Shown here: in pieces, positions 1-11,172 of the stretch
How the letters are laid out: each line of letters starts with the position of its first letter
Position numbering within the stretch: position 1 is the stretch's first letter
DNA from: Halichondria panicea
Taxonomy: Eukaryota; Porifera; Demospongiae; Suberitida; Halichondriidae
Length of the DNA stretch: 64,000 nucleotides
Direction of reading: 5' to 3'
NCBI RefSeq assembly: GCF_963675165.1
Contig: NC_087381.1
Location: forward strand, 6,077,378-6,141,377
Position numbers and translations under genes: made by a program
The notes under the pieces: model-generated
What the model was told of the DNA's origin: nothing
Seen by the model: the letters and a program-made list of their open reading frames with translations, nothing else
Databases searched by the model: none

Positions 1-190
1 CTGATACAATTGTGTAGGCGAATGAATAAGCTACAACATATCCAAAATTGTTTCCATGATAACATAAGGCGGTGGGTTTGTGGTGATTAATAAAACAGTA
101 CCCAATTGTTATAGTGGGTAATCGGTTAGGGAGAGAAAAAGCCAACGGTTTCCAGCTAAGGTTTGGAACTTTTTCACAAATAGTTTGGCT
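1..190 (+). repeat. diverged fragment of the death-domain block repeat
   Basis: Positions 45-110 resemble 2248-2330 (gtttccatg-taac-taag, then ggtggg and gtggt). Positions 122-190 resemble 1146-1210 (cggttagggagag ... ctaaggt). Both matched segments belong to the duplicated block that precedes the death-like exons. This therefore looks like an older, rearranged copy of the same upstream sequence. No coding exon was recognised. Confidence 0.4.
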
Positions 191-196
191 ATGTAT

Positions 197-1045
197 TAGT
201 GTAGAGGGGTTTATGACTGTAAACCTCCCAACCACGAGGGCGTAGCCCGAGTGAAAGGTGTGGTTTACTGTCATAAACCCCGAGGCACTGTGCATTAATT
301 GATATAATTATGTCCCATCTGATTGGCTGGCTGGATGCTATGCATCCAGCCTATATAAGCTTGCATGACTACCACATAGCAACACTATTCAAACAAGAAG
401 ACAACTAGGAAAAGAGAGCTCGTCCACACCAAGGCTGCTGTCCACACTCAAAGCCTTGCGCAGCCTGGACAAAATATGAGCAGCCAGCCCCTCCCTCCAA
501 GCGAACGGTACAGAGCCACTCCCCCTATCTGTTCAATTAGTCAGCCCCTCCCTCCATTTATTGTGCAGCAACCAGCCAGAAGAAACAACACAGCTAGCTA
601 GCTCTAGACAGGCTGACCAGCTCTCTTCAGCTATGCCAGGCTAGTATAGGCAAGCAAAGGTAAGCTTAAAATAGCCACTCCTATATTATTATTAAAATGG
701 CTTCTTTTTCTTTGCTGAACAGGCCCAGTGCAGTGCGTGCAGTCAGTCAGTACTAGTGCTAGTGAGCAAAAAGCTCAGCCTGAGCCCAAGCCCTCTCCCA
801 GAGTGTCTCTAAAGCAGCTCCTCAAACAGCAGAATTTTTAAGGAACTAGTCCACAGACTACACCCTCTGTCTCTATATGTTTTCATTTATGACATTTTGT
901 TTCTCATGCAAGATTCATCTTCATTCATCGAAAACACCATTATTTTTTATTTTTGCTGCATATGCTTGAGGTGCCAATTTATGAGCCATATTTTCCCTAG
1001 TAGCCCTGAGGTGCCAATTTATGACAGTTAAACCCCACTAGACTA
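197..1045 (+). repeat. hairpin-capped repeat with CCAAT/TATA promoter-like core and a spliced-looking transcript
   Basis: A hairpin (ggggtttatgactgtaaacc against ggtttactgtcataaacccc, 208-285) is followed by a CCAAT-like attggctgg, a TATA-like ctatataagc near 350 and a donor-like aaag|gtaagc at 660. An acceptor-like ctgaacag ends at 722. The region after it encodes a short open frame ending near 840. The 3' edge (cagttaaaccccactagacta, about 1025-1045) is roughly the inverse of the 5' edge (tagtgtagaggggttta), which suggests a transposable element. A similar arrangement occurs at 8437-9030. The first exon carries an in-frame stop after its ATG at 475, so coding is unlikely. Confidence 0.4.
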
Positions 1046-1541
1046 CATGGCAAAAGTGTAGTAGGTGGGAAATATCTTATGAAAGTTACTTAAATATCTA
1101 CACACCCTCCACAGTGTGCTCCAAATTGCTAGTTTTTAGTGCCGTTTCGGTTAGGGAGAGATTTGAAGAAAATCTTACGGCTAAGGTCTAAAAATTACAC
1201 GGAGTAAGCTTGAATAAATTGTCTGACTTTTGATAAGAAAAATTTTTCCAGAAATACTTTAGTTCCGGAGATAATTGATGTTACGTATCATTTTTTACGA
1301 TCACCCCCATTATCACCTAAAATTATTTCCCACTACAACAACTTTTGGGGAAATATGTTTGAATCGTGTTGTAGCTTATTCTTTTACCTATACAATGGTA
1401 TCAGCACAATTTCTTAGAAATGTTCCAATCTTGAGATACATTTAGTACAACTACTCACCTATTTTTGTATTCTATACTCTCTATAGACTTTATGCACTGT
1501 ACACATGCGACGCATTTGATCTAATAATAGTGAATATCGAT

Positions 1542-2059
1542 GATGTTTAAGGTAGTTAAACAAGGTTAATCGAGGTACTCCGCTTGCCCTGCCTACTGCA
1601 TTATGTACTACCCAGCATCTACGCGCATGTGCAATTATCTCTACACCTCGTGCTTGATTATAGCTATCTGAGTTAAAGCCCCACACCCAACCCTCCCTTG
1701 GTTTCTATACACTTCTCTGTCGTTACGACATGACTGAGCCGTGGCTATGACTGTTGGCTAGGCCACCTCTTTACCCCCAAGTACTCAATTACGGGAGCAA
1801 CAGAAACGCTTAATCATTATCTAATTACCGAGGTTGCACCCCTCTAATTAATTAGAGGGGCTTCCTAACCATAATAACGGCCTTCAGTCATGGTCCGGCT
1901 CACCCTCCGGCTCACCCTCCAAGGAGCGTTGCGGTAATGGGTAGCTGTACTCATCGCTTGCAGTAGTACCTAGAGTAATATATAACTATGTAGTAGTAAT
2001 GGTATATTAATTGGGTGCATGGCTTGCATATTCATTACCCGGCGTACAGTAGATTAATT
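1542..2059. mobile_element. 518-bp insertion present only in copy A
   Basis: Copy B runs straight from gaatatcgat (ending 10467) into agcagcactcag (10468). A third diverged copy at 24430-24480 has the same spacing. Copy A has 518 extra bases between these two anchors, so insertion in copy A is more parsimonious than deletion elsewhere. No convincing terminal inverted repeat or target duplication is visible. The insert contains a small palindrome (cccctctaattaattagagggg, around 1839-1860, quoted here in shortened form) and a tandem ccggctcaccctc repeat. Confidence 0.55.
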
Positions 2060-2430
2060 AGCAGCACTCAGTGGTTTGACAATGGCAATGTTTGTACATA
2101 GCAAGACAATACAAAATCCGTGTAGTAAGTACGTATAAGTAAGACTCCATGCATCTCCTCATGTGGCCTGTAATCTGCCACAAATTTGGGAGTATTGATA
2201 CAAGAATATCTTGAAATTGCAACAATGCAAAGAAATAATGTGATGATTGTTTCCATGGTAACCTAAGATGGTGGGTATGTGGTTGTTTATATAACAGCAA
2301 CAATTTTAATTGTATAATAGTTATATTTATTTGCTCATGACATAAACATAGTTTTTCAATCATGCACGTGTATTAATTTTAGCTTGCCATAAAATTAATT
2401 TCTGATAATAATAAATTTATGTGCATACAG

Positions 2431-2784
2431 AATCATCATCAGAGGAGTTTGCAAGAGAAGTAATCACAAAACAGTCGTCCTCCACTCCGATTGTTCTGAC
2501 TCTAAAGGATGCTCTAACAATTGTTGAGAGTCTGAGGTATGCTGACAAAGATTGGTTCAATTTGGGATTGGCTTTTGGACTGGAGCTTGCAGAGTTGAAG
2601 AATATTGAAGTTATTTATGAAGATGAAAAGAGCTATATATATGATTACAAACGCCACCTAATGGAGGTGGTAGTCAAGCGTCTTCAAGTCACTGATCCAG
2701 AACATCCGATGACATGGCCTTACATATGTGAATGTCTAAGGAGTCCCACTGTTAAATGTAACGATGTAGCCGAGGAAATTGAAG
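2431..2784 (+). CDS. type II death-like domain exon (copy A)
   Basis: A phase 1-1 exon of 354 nt with acceptor gtgcatacag and donor gaag|gtaaag. The translation has the spacing of a death-fold bundle: KDALTIVESLRYADKDWFNLGLAF, then LELAELKNIE, then a charged helix EVVVKRLQ and a tail with MTWPYICECLRS. The W-x2-LG-x-A-x-GL core and the L-x2-IE motif are typical of death domains, which mediate homotypic signalling contacts. It is near-identical to 10840-11172 but has seven extra codons in the middle, and is related to 25668-25973. It is probably an internal exon of the Roco/death-domain gene starting upstream. It could also be the remnant of a separate short gene, since no initiator ATG was found. 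Confidence 0.65.
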
Positions 2785-3064
2785 GTAAAGTGCCTACCTC
2801 TGTATAGTTCTAATTCCATTCATTTTAGACTGACGTAAAATTATTATAAAAATAATTATTGAATATGTCGGGAAATGTTTTCTTTAGATGTAATTTGAAT
2901 GCCATTAATTTACTCTCTGCATGCATGTATATGCAGACGTTGTGAAGTGGGGAAGTTTCTGATATTAGTGTATGCATGGGTGCACATAATTATATGAGCC
3001 TAAAAACCATGCATTATGCAATATGTACGGTGGCCCTGGAGGTCGCGTCATGCGCCAATGGTGC

Positions 3065-3330
3065 AACACCAATGTTTGTAACCTTTGACCTCCAGCTATG
3101 CGCCAATATCCAAACACCATACGTGGACTGCCAATGTTTGTGACCTTTGACCTCCAGATACGCGCCAATGTCCTACGGTGGCCCTGGAGGTTGCGTCATG
3201 CACCAGTGATGCATCACCAATGTTGTGACCTTTCACCTCTAACACACCAATGTACTGACCTTTGACCTCTTGGCAAGCGCCAATGTCTAATGTCCCATGT
3301 GCCAATCGCCTCTCTATTGACCTTTGACCG
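3065..3330. repeat. imperfect minisatellite carrying DR1-type nuclear-receptor half-sites
   Basis: Five copies of a tgacctttgacctc motif (near 3079, 3139, 3225, 3256 and 3317) alternate with a cgccaatgt motif. Its reverse complement, AGGTCAAAGGTCA, is the consensus direct repeat with one-base spacing bound by HNF4/RXR-type nuclear receptors. Two copies are exact, one is TGACCTTTCACCTC and the others have single changes. The array lies in the intron or spacer between two death-fold exons. Confidence 0.6.
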
Positions 3331-4190
3331 AGGTGGAATATTAATTTTTGATGGTTTTGTGTCTAATAATGCAGCTGCTTCATCAGGGACATCAAACTCC
3401 TCTATGGCCCATAGTATGGGCATCACTTATCCATTTCAATCCAACTTATACATATTATAATAATTTTCAGCCTAGTGTGATAATACAGTAGGTATAGGTA
3501 AGAACTGGGTTAACCAAGAACTGTGACAATGGCTATAGCAAGTGAGTACAACAAATAATCCAATGGCTGCTTGTACGATCTTGTTCTGTAGATTGTAAAT
3601 CCAACCAGTCAGTTCCAGGAGTTGATAAAGGTCATCTGATCTGGTACTCAGAGTGGGCATCCACCTATAGTCAATGGATTCTGCACAAAATGGAGATAGT
3701 TGCCCCACACGTACAGCAAAGTACAGCATACATTTTTTGACAACTAAACAATTATGCTGTACAGCCTACATCCGGCCTGTCAATAGCATCTACTATACTT
3801 TTACATCCACGTAACTCTGTGAAATAGTAAACCCGCCTGTAGACTTAAAGAACCACATGTGAATGTACGTACCTCAATCGCAACTTGTACTTTGAAGAAA
3901 AAGTACAACTTGTACTCTAACTTGACAAGGAGGAGAGTACAAATATAGCTGCTTCCTATGTTATGCCTATGGTTGTCATAAACCTAGGGACCATTAACTT
4001 ACACAGTGGGCTAAAGACAGTCTCAGCTCAGAGCTAGATACCTAGACAGCAGTCTTTAACTTTATAATAATAGATCACACGTGGGTCAAAGTTCATGATA
4101 CATTCACAACTAAATTTCACAATGGAACCGGCTTCTGCATGGCAGTTTACATGCAGCTTTATATATATACACCTGTTTTCTCACGCCATC
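3331..4190. other. non-coding spacer
   Basis: No supported exon, RNA gene or transposon end was found on either strand. The sequence is AT-rich, with scattered short repeats such as gtacaacttgtact near 3905. Confidence 0.5.
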
Positions 4191-4623
4191 GCTTTAGTGC
4201 AAGGTAATAACTAACCAGGAACAGCCTCAATAACTTGAGAAAGCAGATACTACTTCAAATCCAACAGAGTATATATGGCTATAGAAGCAGCCGTTAGTTT
4301 CATAGCATTGCAACTGTTAAGCACATCACAGTCAGCTTTATCGTATTCCTCGTTGTGTGGCTATCCCTCTAGGCATATAATACTACCAACTTTTCGAGGA
4401 CCATATTTATGTAATAATTATGATTTTGTATACACGTATATGGAAGTATACAATGATTCAAAATAATTATCTTGGAGCATAATTATAATTATAATTATAA
4501 GTTTAGGTGTTTAGGCCAATTCGCAAAAAGTTATACGCCTCAAACAGTTGACACTATAGTACGATAGCTATATTATGTGTTCTAAAATATAGTGTTTATA
4601 TATTCATGCCACTATAATTATAG

Positions 4624-4977
4624 GAGTCGTGATCAGAAAAGGACGACCTCTTATTCCACTCCAAAAACTAATAAAGCGTCACAGTCTGACTGACGAGCAA
4701 CTCAACAGTGAAATAAAGGACTCTGATACTCCCAAACTGGCTTTATATTTCGCTAATGTGGAACTTTATTCGAGTGCAATGGGGCTAGCTATTACTGAAC
4801 AAACTGATGTGACAGAATCGTGTCGTAAATATGGCACTCAAATAGCTATGATGAAGTGCTTACAAATCTGGAAACAACACAATCCTTCACAAGCAACTTA
4901 CAGAGCTCTACTGGATATCGTACTGGGATTGTGGCAAGTCGACATAGCTCATGAAATCTGTCAGCAATTGATCCAAC
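4624..4977 (+). CDS. type I death domain exon (copy A)
   Basis: A phase 1-1 exon of 354 nt between aattatag and donor caac|gtaagt. The protein has the family pattern QKLIKRHSLTDEQLNSEI, LALYFANVELYSSAMGL, MMKCLQIWKQHNPSQATYRALLD and a closing helix EICQQL. The W-K-x-x-NPSQATYRALLD segment matches the helix 5-6 region of death domains (W, then TyraLldaL). Five exons of this type occur in the window (here, 13642, 21473, 23864, 26508). Its upstream flank (4440-4623) is duplicated at 13370-13520. It probably belongs to the same transcription unit as the Roco exon, or to a former duplicate of it. Confidence 0.7.
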
Positions 4978-5320
4978 GTAAGTATTACGTGTCATGTGAT
5001 AATTAATGTCTCCTGAGCCCTCTACTGAGTAGCTATATTCAATTTTGATTCATAATTAACGTATACAGTGGAAATTTTCGTAAAATTCGAAATAAAATTG
5101 TAGCATCATACGAAAATTAAAACTACGAAATTATTCTACTGCAAAATATTCACCATCACTATCCTGCATGCATAAGCTGTACAAAATACGAAATACGAAA
5201 TAATCAATGGGTAATTCGTACCAAAATTTGCACCAACGAAATGTTTTTTGTTTTTTTAATTCGTCATTGCCATAATAGCAAAAGCTAAATACCCTAAAAA
5301 TAATTATAATAAGCATACTA

Positions 5321-5600
5321 CAGTAGAACGACGATTATCCGGCCCTCTATTATCCGGAACTCGATTATCTGGCTTGGAAGTTTCTTTTTAATCAGATTTA
5401 ATAGTTCAGAAAATGGGCGTGTCCCTTAAATGCAGCTGTTACTATGGAGACAGGTCTGCTTATCTTCTGCGCATGCTCAGACAACCATGTGGCACTGATG
5501 CCCTGTTTATCAATAAAGCGAGTGGATCAAGGCGTGGTATATCTATTCGATTATTCGGTTACCGGCCTGCCTCTGGAACCAAGGTGTCCTGGTTCTACTG
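5321..5600. mobile_element. Tigger/pogo-like MITE, TA target duplication
   Basis: The element begins CAGTAGAAC followed by gattatccgg and ends ggttctactg. It is flanked on both sides by TA (5319-5320 and 5601-5602). The TATCCGG-rich subterminal sequence and TA duplication are characteristic of pogo/Tigger elements of the Tc1-mariner superfamily. At 280 bp it has no transposase and is non-autonomous. The 66-aa open frame inside it is not supported as a gene. Confidence 0.75.
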
Positions 5601-5770
5601 TACCTTAAGGTGACATATATATTTTCGCTCCATTTCTGGGAATGAGAGTAAAATCACAAAAATTTATCTCGCAGATAATTGGAATTGCAATTAAAACCAC
5701 TTGCGAGTAATTATAATTTCACAAGAATTAGCAGAATTGAATACCAGAAAAATGAGTGAAATTGCTACTA

Positions 5771-5979
5771 CCGTATTACTAGAATGTTTTGCGAGCATCA
5801 AACATTTGCGAACTTTGCGAGGGTTGATCAATTCGCAACAATTAAATCCGCAAAACCTAAATTATATATACACATGATCCTTTCCAGAACGCAATAGTTA
5901 GATCACAAAGGGTCAAATTTTCTGCTGATTTGGCTTATCCGCAAAGGTTTTTCACTCGCAAAATATTCTAGTAATACGG
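5771..5979. mobile_element. TA-flanked MITE with accgtatta termini
   Basis: The left end (taccgtattactagaat) is an inverted copy of the right end (attctagtaatacggta), each continuing into a ttttgcgag/ctcgcaaaa segment. The outermost TA on each side can be read as the target duplication. Internal gcgaa/ttcgc repeats are frequent. It is a short non-autonomous element with no coding capacity. Confidence 0.65.
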
Positions 5980-6485
5980 TATGTCACCTTAACTAAGAAA
6001 GTACAAGCACTAAATTCACAATCTTGTTTCATGCATAGTTCTATAGTTTTTGGGAAAAAAGAGTTAATATATAGACCGAGGCTCTGCATAAAACTGGAGT
6101 AAGAGACAGGTATGTTAAGTGTCTCTTCTTAGGTGAATCCTCAGGGTAGTAACTCAGAATTTTTAATAGGTGGTATAGGCTGGCCAATGCCCTTTTTGTC
6201 CCAGTGTTTATAGGTCTGCTTGGTCAAAACACTTTTATTGCAAACTTCTGGGACCTTTTCCATTACCCTCGATATGTATTTTAAGGTTATTGGTATCTCA
6301 CATACAACTACCAAAAAACATTTGACCTTTGGCCCCGGTTACACGTGGGATGCCAAGAACATTTGACCTTTGACCCCAATTGCTGTCTGATCATTAATAC
6401 GCGAGTGACTCAGCGGAAATAATTACTGCATGGACATACAAGCGTTTTGCAACTCCAACTTTGGGGGTTTTATTATTTAGTTATT

Positions 6486-7304
6486 CAGTAGACTCTCGTT
6501 AATCCGGTCACCATTGGGACCATGCAGCTTGGCCGGAATAGCGAGGTGGCTGTAGCTCAGGAAATAGCCGCGGCTTAAAAGCGACCTTACCTCGAATATA
6601 ATGACTACTTTTACTGTTCTTGTCTCGAGGATAACGAAGGATAATGAATCATTCTGTTCTCTATTTAAGTGTAATCCAATTTTATTTGCTAAACCACACC
6701 CAAAACGTCATATCCGGCCGTAATATACGTATTGAAAACCTTGTTTGGGACAGCCAGCACTGGCCGGTAAACGGAATAGCGAGTGGCCGTTCTATAGGGT
6801 GAGTTTTGTGCAGTAAACATAATAATTTATTATAGCTAGCATTCCGTGCCAAGCCAAATGGCCGGTATATCGAGGTGGCCATACTTCAGAGAGCCGGAAT
6901 AGCGAAAGTCAGTGGCGGATCCAGGAAAAATGAAAGGGGGGGTCCAAACTAACTAGCGCCCAGCGCAAGTAATGAAAGTCGCGCGCAGTGCGAAATTTTT
7001 AGGGTTACGCCCACTTTCGGTCACACGTGGCTAGGGAAAATCCCATGCTCAGCCAGGGGAAGTGCCATAATAGACTTGCGTAGAGCTGCCACGAACAGTC
7101 AACTAGCTAGCCTAGGCTAACCTGAACACTCCTTTGGCAGTTGATACATCAAAACAACAGGTACAATCATTGAATCAAATTACAATAGCTACAAAAACTG
7201 ATAAATAGCTAGCTGGTGTCATTAAGCCTTTTAAAGTTAACTTCAAAAGGGGGGTCAAGGGACCCCATGGACCCCCCTCTGGATCCGCCACTGAAAGTCT
7301 ACTG
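6486..7304. mobile_element. Tigger-like element split by a second transposon
   Basis: The left end CAGTAGACTCTCGTTAATCCGG (shortened: CAGTAGACTCT...AATCCGG) is the inverse of a right end that exists only if the inserted element 6910-7293 and one aaagt duplicate are removed: gccggaatagcgaaagtctactg at 6892-6909 plus 7299-7304. The interior has ggccggaatagcgaggtgg repeats shared with 44189-44520. The expected TA duplication is not visible (tt on both sides), so it may have mutated. Confidence 0.65.
6910..7293. mobile_element. CAGTGGCGGATCC-family MITE nested in a Tigger-like element
   Basis: The termini are cagtggcggatccagg and ctggatccgccactg, with a 5-bp duplication aaagt at 6905-6909 and 7294-7298. 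The interior is the reverse complement of element 22058-22429, so these are two copies in opposite orientation. It has no transposase. The superfamily is not certain; the 5-bp duplication does not fit the usual 8 bp of hAT elements. Confidence 0.8.
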
Positions 7305-8430
7305 TTGTCCTTACATAAATACTATGTGACTCTCAGCACATCCCCCTACAGAAGAAACAGTAGGTTGTGTCTGATGATCTTGTCTGTTCTTATCGTTTAT
7401 CAGACACTAGCACTTTTTCTGAATCAGCTCTTAAAGACTTAGTATAGTTCATATTTATCAATTCTTTTTTTGCATAGTATAGCACATGCTTGATCAGATG
7501 GTGCAAATTTAAAAGAAAATTTTTTATCACTGCTTGTTTCCTTAGAATGAGTGTCTGAACATCCATTGTGTCTACTAGATTCCTTACTCTAGTAAATTCA
7601 CATGCATTACTATAATTATAATAAATTATATTGATATTTGAAAAATTGCACTATTTCATACTTTAGCGTTTTTTCTGACTGACTATAAGTAAGTAAGTAA
7701 CTTTATTGGAAAGCATTTTCTCATTGTACAGAAGATTACAGGCTCTAGTCGACTACAACGAACCCGGACCATGGGCGTTTTTCTCAGAAATGCATTCGCT
7801 TTCAAGAGGCAGATGACCTCTCAGGCTCCCCTTTTCTTACCTATAATTATACGCAATTCCGCCATCTTTAAATGACTGAACTTATGAGATGAGCGTGGCT
7901 GTTACATCGATACTCCTTTTCTTTAAGACTATAGATCTATATGTACCATAGGCCTCCATGTTTTTGCACTTCAAAGTACATCTACACTATAGAAACATGC
8001 ATGGCTGTCATTTTGTCACATAGATAAATGAATAAAATTATGTGTTTTATTCCAGTCTAGCCCTGTCTTCTCTTCTTGAACTTCTCTTTCTTCTTGACGT
8101 TCCTTCATTATTGAAGAGTATGTACTGGAAGGGAATCGAATTAAAAAAGGATTTCCAGGAAAAGCACGAAAATGTGTAGAATTCGGCGAGTGCATGCATA
8201 ACTCTAATCTTTTACAATGTCATGAACATGTACAGTTAGTGTTGATATTATACATTAGCACACTTTAATTAATATTAAGACAGAGTTCCAACCTTCCATC
8301 CACCAGTCCACATCAACACTTCAATGTCACCACACATGGATGGACTGTGTATATATGCCTGTGTTAAACACTGTATATGTATAATATAGGGAACATTATA
8401 TCAACAATACATGAATACATGGTCATTATG
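7305..8430. other. non-coding spacer
   Basis: No supported gene. It contains a short (agta)n run near 7689 and AT-rich sequence. Nothing on either strand shows exon-like composition with splice sites. Confidence 0.5.
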
Positions 8431-8436
8431 TTATAG

Positions 8437-9030
8437 TTAGAACATGGGCATGAGGTATCTATGTGTTATAGTGTCCCAAAGCTCGAGGGATGAGGGACAC
8501 TATAACCATAGATACAGAATGCACATGTTCTAGATCCCAAAACCTATTGGCTACTAGAAATGCACTAGCTTAGCAACAGTCAACCTATATAAACAGCCAA
8601 CCTAGCAACTGCATCATTATTCTTTTGAAAACTAATATCTGAAGTTGGCATCTCTGTGTCTCTACTAAATCTGTGGTCTCTATTTAAGTCAACCCTGTTC
8701 CTTCATCTCAGTTTGATGGACAAAATGATAGTCCTAGCTCCACCCACAAAACGGAAACATCCAGCTCCTCCCCCAGTTTTGCAGCAAACGTTACCATCAA
8801 TCTCTCTATGCCTACATCCAACAACCAACGTATTAACAGCGACTGAACATTATAATTTTATGTCATTACCAAAAACAGAACAGTTACTTCTCATTGTTTT
8901 TTCTACAAAAAACATGTTTGAAAAACACAAAATAATGAACGGTTGTTGTGAACATGAAAATTACAGGTTTATATGAGAATTTACAGGTTAATATGGGAAA
9001 TATAAACCCTGTACTGACCAATCAGATTGC
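8437..9030 (+). repeat. second hairpin-CCAAT-TATA repeat
   Basis: A strong hairpin (gaacatg...gtatctatg-ttatagtgtccc against gggacactataaccatagata, 8441-8532) is followed by cctattggct, a TATA-like cctatataaac near 8584 and a leader containing tggacaaaatgatag. These are arranged as in 197-1045 (tggacaaaatatgag). A 106-codon open frame (8656-8976) lies downstream, but it lacks recognisable domains and is biased by pyrimidine-rich sequence, so it was not called as a gene. Confidence 0.4.
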
Positions 9031-9041
9031 TGGATTCTGGG

Positions 9042-9613
9042 TAGCCTCGATTCCAGGCCGCTAAGAGAGGGCCTGGTATCGACTGTTTGCGCATGCGCCA
9101 CCTATTACCCAGAAAGTGGGTAATTCGGATACCATTGTATTTTGCTCAGTAAAACAATGACGTCACAACAAACGGAAGTGGATTGAAGAAAGTGGATAGA
9201 AGTGTGATTGTAGCCCGTGTGATAGCATTCTAATAGCTATCCTTAGCCTACTATGTTAACAAAGGACTCACAGCCTGCAACCGTGTGGATAACAATCCTC
9301 TGAACGGAGGGGAAGGCTGACAATAGCCTATATGGATAGGCCACGCCCATCTGACACTAACCTTGGTGAAAGTCGACTCTATCAGAAAGAAATTGCTGCT
9401 GTAACCAATACAGCTCTGTCTCTAGCTAGCTAGCTATATAGCTCTGTGTCTGACTTTATGAAGAGTATTCTTTGTCTGTATATGTTATTCAGGATATAAT
9501 TCGGGTAAAAATTCAGTTTAATGGAAACATTACGGGAATATTATCCAATAATTTGACGCATGCGCAAGCAGTCAGTAGCAGGCCTAATTGTTTAGGCCTT
9601 GAGAAGGAGGCTA
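9042..9613. mobile_element. MULE-like element 1 (TAGCCTCGA family)
   Basis: It begins tagcctcgattccaggccg and ends ggaggcta, with terminal inverted repeats of about 60 bp that include a shared gcgcatgcgc(c/t). The 9-bp target duplication gattctggg is perfect (9033-9041 and 9614-9622). Long terminal inverted repeats plus a 9-bp duplication are the hallmark of Mutator-like elements. At 572 bp it is non-autonomous. Confidence 0.85.
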
Positions 9614-9672
9614 GATTCTGGGCTACTAGTAACTAAAAATAGTTTGGCTATCTTATGAAAGATTCGATGTTA

Positions 9673-10008
9673 CCATATATCTTCTAATTTATCGGACAGC
9701 AAAAAATAATTATTTTGGAAATTGTCCGGGTATAATTGGAACAGATTTTTATAGAGCACGCGAAGTGTCCGGAATAATTAGAACAAGCAAGCAGCTGCAT
9801 GCGAGCTAGCTAAGTTTAATAGAACAGGGTAGGACTGAATAGTTGCACTAGCTATCTAAAACTAGCTACTCAAAGAAGGTATTGTGGGGATATTTAGAAC
9901 AAATGTAATATTAAAGTACTGGAGTGTCCGTTGTATTAGAACAACGAAAATTGCCCAAAAGAGTTTCCAGGGTAATTAGAAGTGTCTTATAAATTAGAAG
10001 ATATACGG
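9673..10008. mobile_element. TA-flanked MITE with an empty paralogous site
   Basis: The ends are ccatatatcttctaatttat and ataaattagaagatatacgg, flanked by TA. Copy A of the segmental duplication reads gttacttaaatatc at 1085-1098 with no element, which is the pre-insertion site. Internal attagaac-like motifs repeat on both strands. It is non-coding. Confidence 0.75.
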
Positions 10009-10839
10009 TACTTAAATATCTACACATCCTCTGCAGTGCTCAAAATTGCTAGTTTTTAGTGCCGTTTCGGTTAGGGAGAGATTTGAAGAAAATCTTACGG
10101 CTAAGGTCTAAAAATTACACGGAGTAAGCTTGAATAAAATTAATTGTCTGACTTTTGATAAAAAAAAATGTTTCCAGAAATACTTTAGTTCCGGAGATAA
10201 TTAATGTTACGTACATTTTTTTACGATCACACCCATTATCACCTAAAATTATTTCCCACTACAACAACTTTTGGGGAAATATGTTTGAATCATGTTGTAG
10301 CTTATTCTTTTACCTATACAATGGTATCAGCACAATTTCTTAGAAATGTTCCAATCTTGAGATACATTTAGTACAACTACTCACCTATTTTTGTATTCTA
10401 TACTCTCTATAGACTGAATGCACTGTATACATGCGACGCATTTGATCTAATAATAGTGAATATCGATAGCAGCACTCAGCGGTTTAACAATGGCAATGTT
10501 TGTACATAGCAAGACAACATAAAATCCGTGTAGTAAGTACGTATAAGTAAGACTCCATGCATCTCCTCATGTGGCCTGTAATCTGCCACAAATTTGGGAG
10601 TATTGATACAAGAATATCTTGAAATTGCAACAATGCAAAGAAATAATGTGATGATTGTTTCCATGGTAACCTAAGATGGTGGGTATATGTGGTTGTTTAT
10701 ATAACAGCAACAATTTTACTTGTATATAGTTATATTTATTTGCTCATGACATAAACATAGTTTTTCAATCATGCACGTGTATTAATTTTAGCTTGCCATA
10801 AAATTAATTTCTGATAATAATAAATTTATGTGCGTACAG

Positions 10840-11172
10840 AATCATCATCAGAGGAGTACGCAAGAGAAGTAATCACAAAACAGTCGTCCTCCACTCTGAT
10901 TGTTCTGACTCTAAAGGATGCTCTAACAATTGTTGAGAGTCTGAGGTATGCTGACAAAGATTGGTTCAATTTGGGATTGGCTTTTGGACTGGAGCTTGCA
11001 GAGTTGAAGAATATTGAAGATGAATACCGGTATAACGAACGCCGCCTAAAGGAGGTGGTAGTCAAGCGTCTTCAAGTCACTGATCCAGAACATCCGATGA
11101 CATGGCCTTACATATGGGAATGTCTGATGAGTCCCACTGTTAAATGTAACGATGTAGCCGAGAAAGTTAAAG
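10840..11172 (+). CDS. type II death-like domain exon (copy B)
   Basis: A phase 1-1 exon of 333 nt with acceptor gtgcgtacag and donor aaag|gtaaag. It is almost identical to 2431-2784 through LTLKDALTIVESLRYADKDW and LELAELKNIE. It differs by a seven-codon in-frame deletion in the following loop and a few substitutions (for example IWECLMSP for ICECLRSP). The reading frame and both splice sites are preserved despite the indel, which argues that it is still coding. It is part of the II-I module with 13642-13983. Confidence 0.65.

Larger units (their letters stand above)
1086..5030 (+). repeat. segmental duplication, copy A
   Basis: This block is collinear with about 10009-14040. Matching landmarks are: ttaaatatctacac (1089/10013); the segment around 1130-1541 (10040-10467); 2060-2810 (10468-11200) with a death-like exon; 4190-4440 (12535-12775); 4440-4630 (13370-13520); and a second death-domain exon (4624/13642). 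Differences are mostly insertions: copy A has an extra 1542-2059, while copy B has MITEs at 9673-10008 and 12789-13304. The exons are far better conserved than most of the spacer. Confidence 0.8.

Noticed and set aside
8656..8976. 106-aa frame in the second hairpin-TATA repeat
   Set aside because: No domain, no conserved counterpart in the related repeat at 197-1045, and pyrimidine-biased composition.
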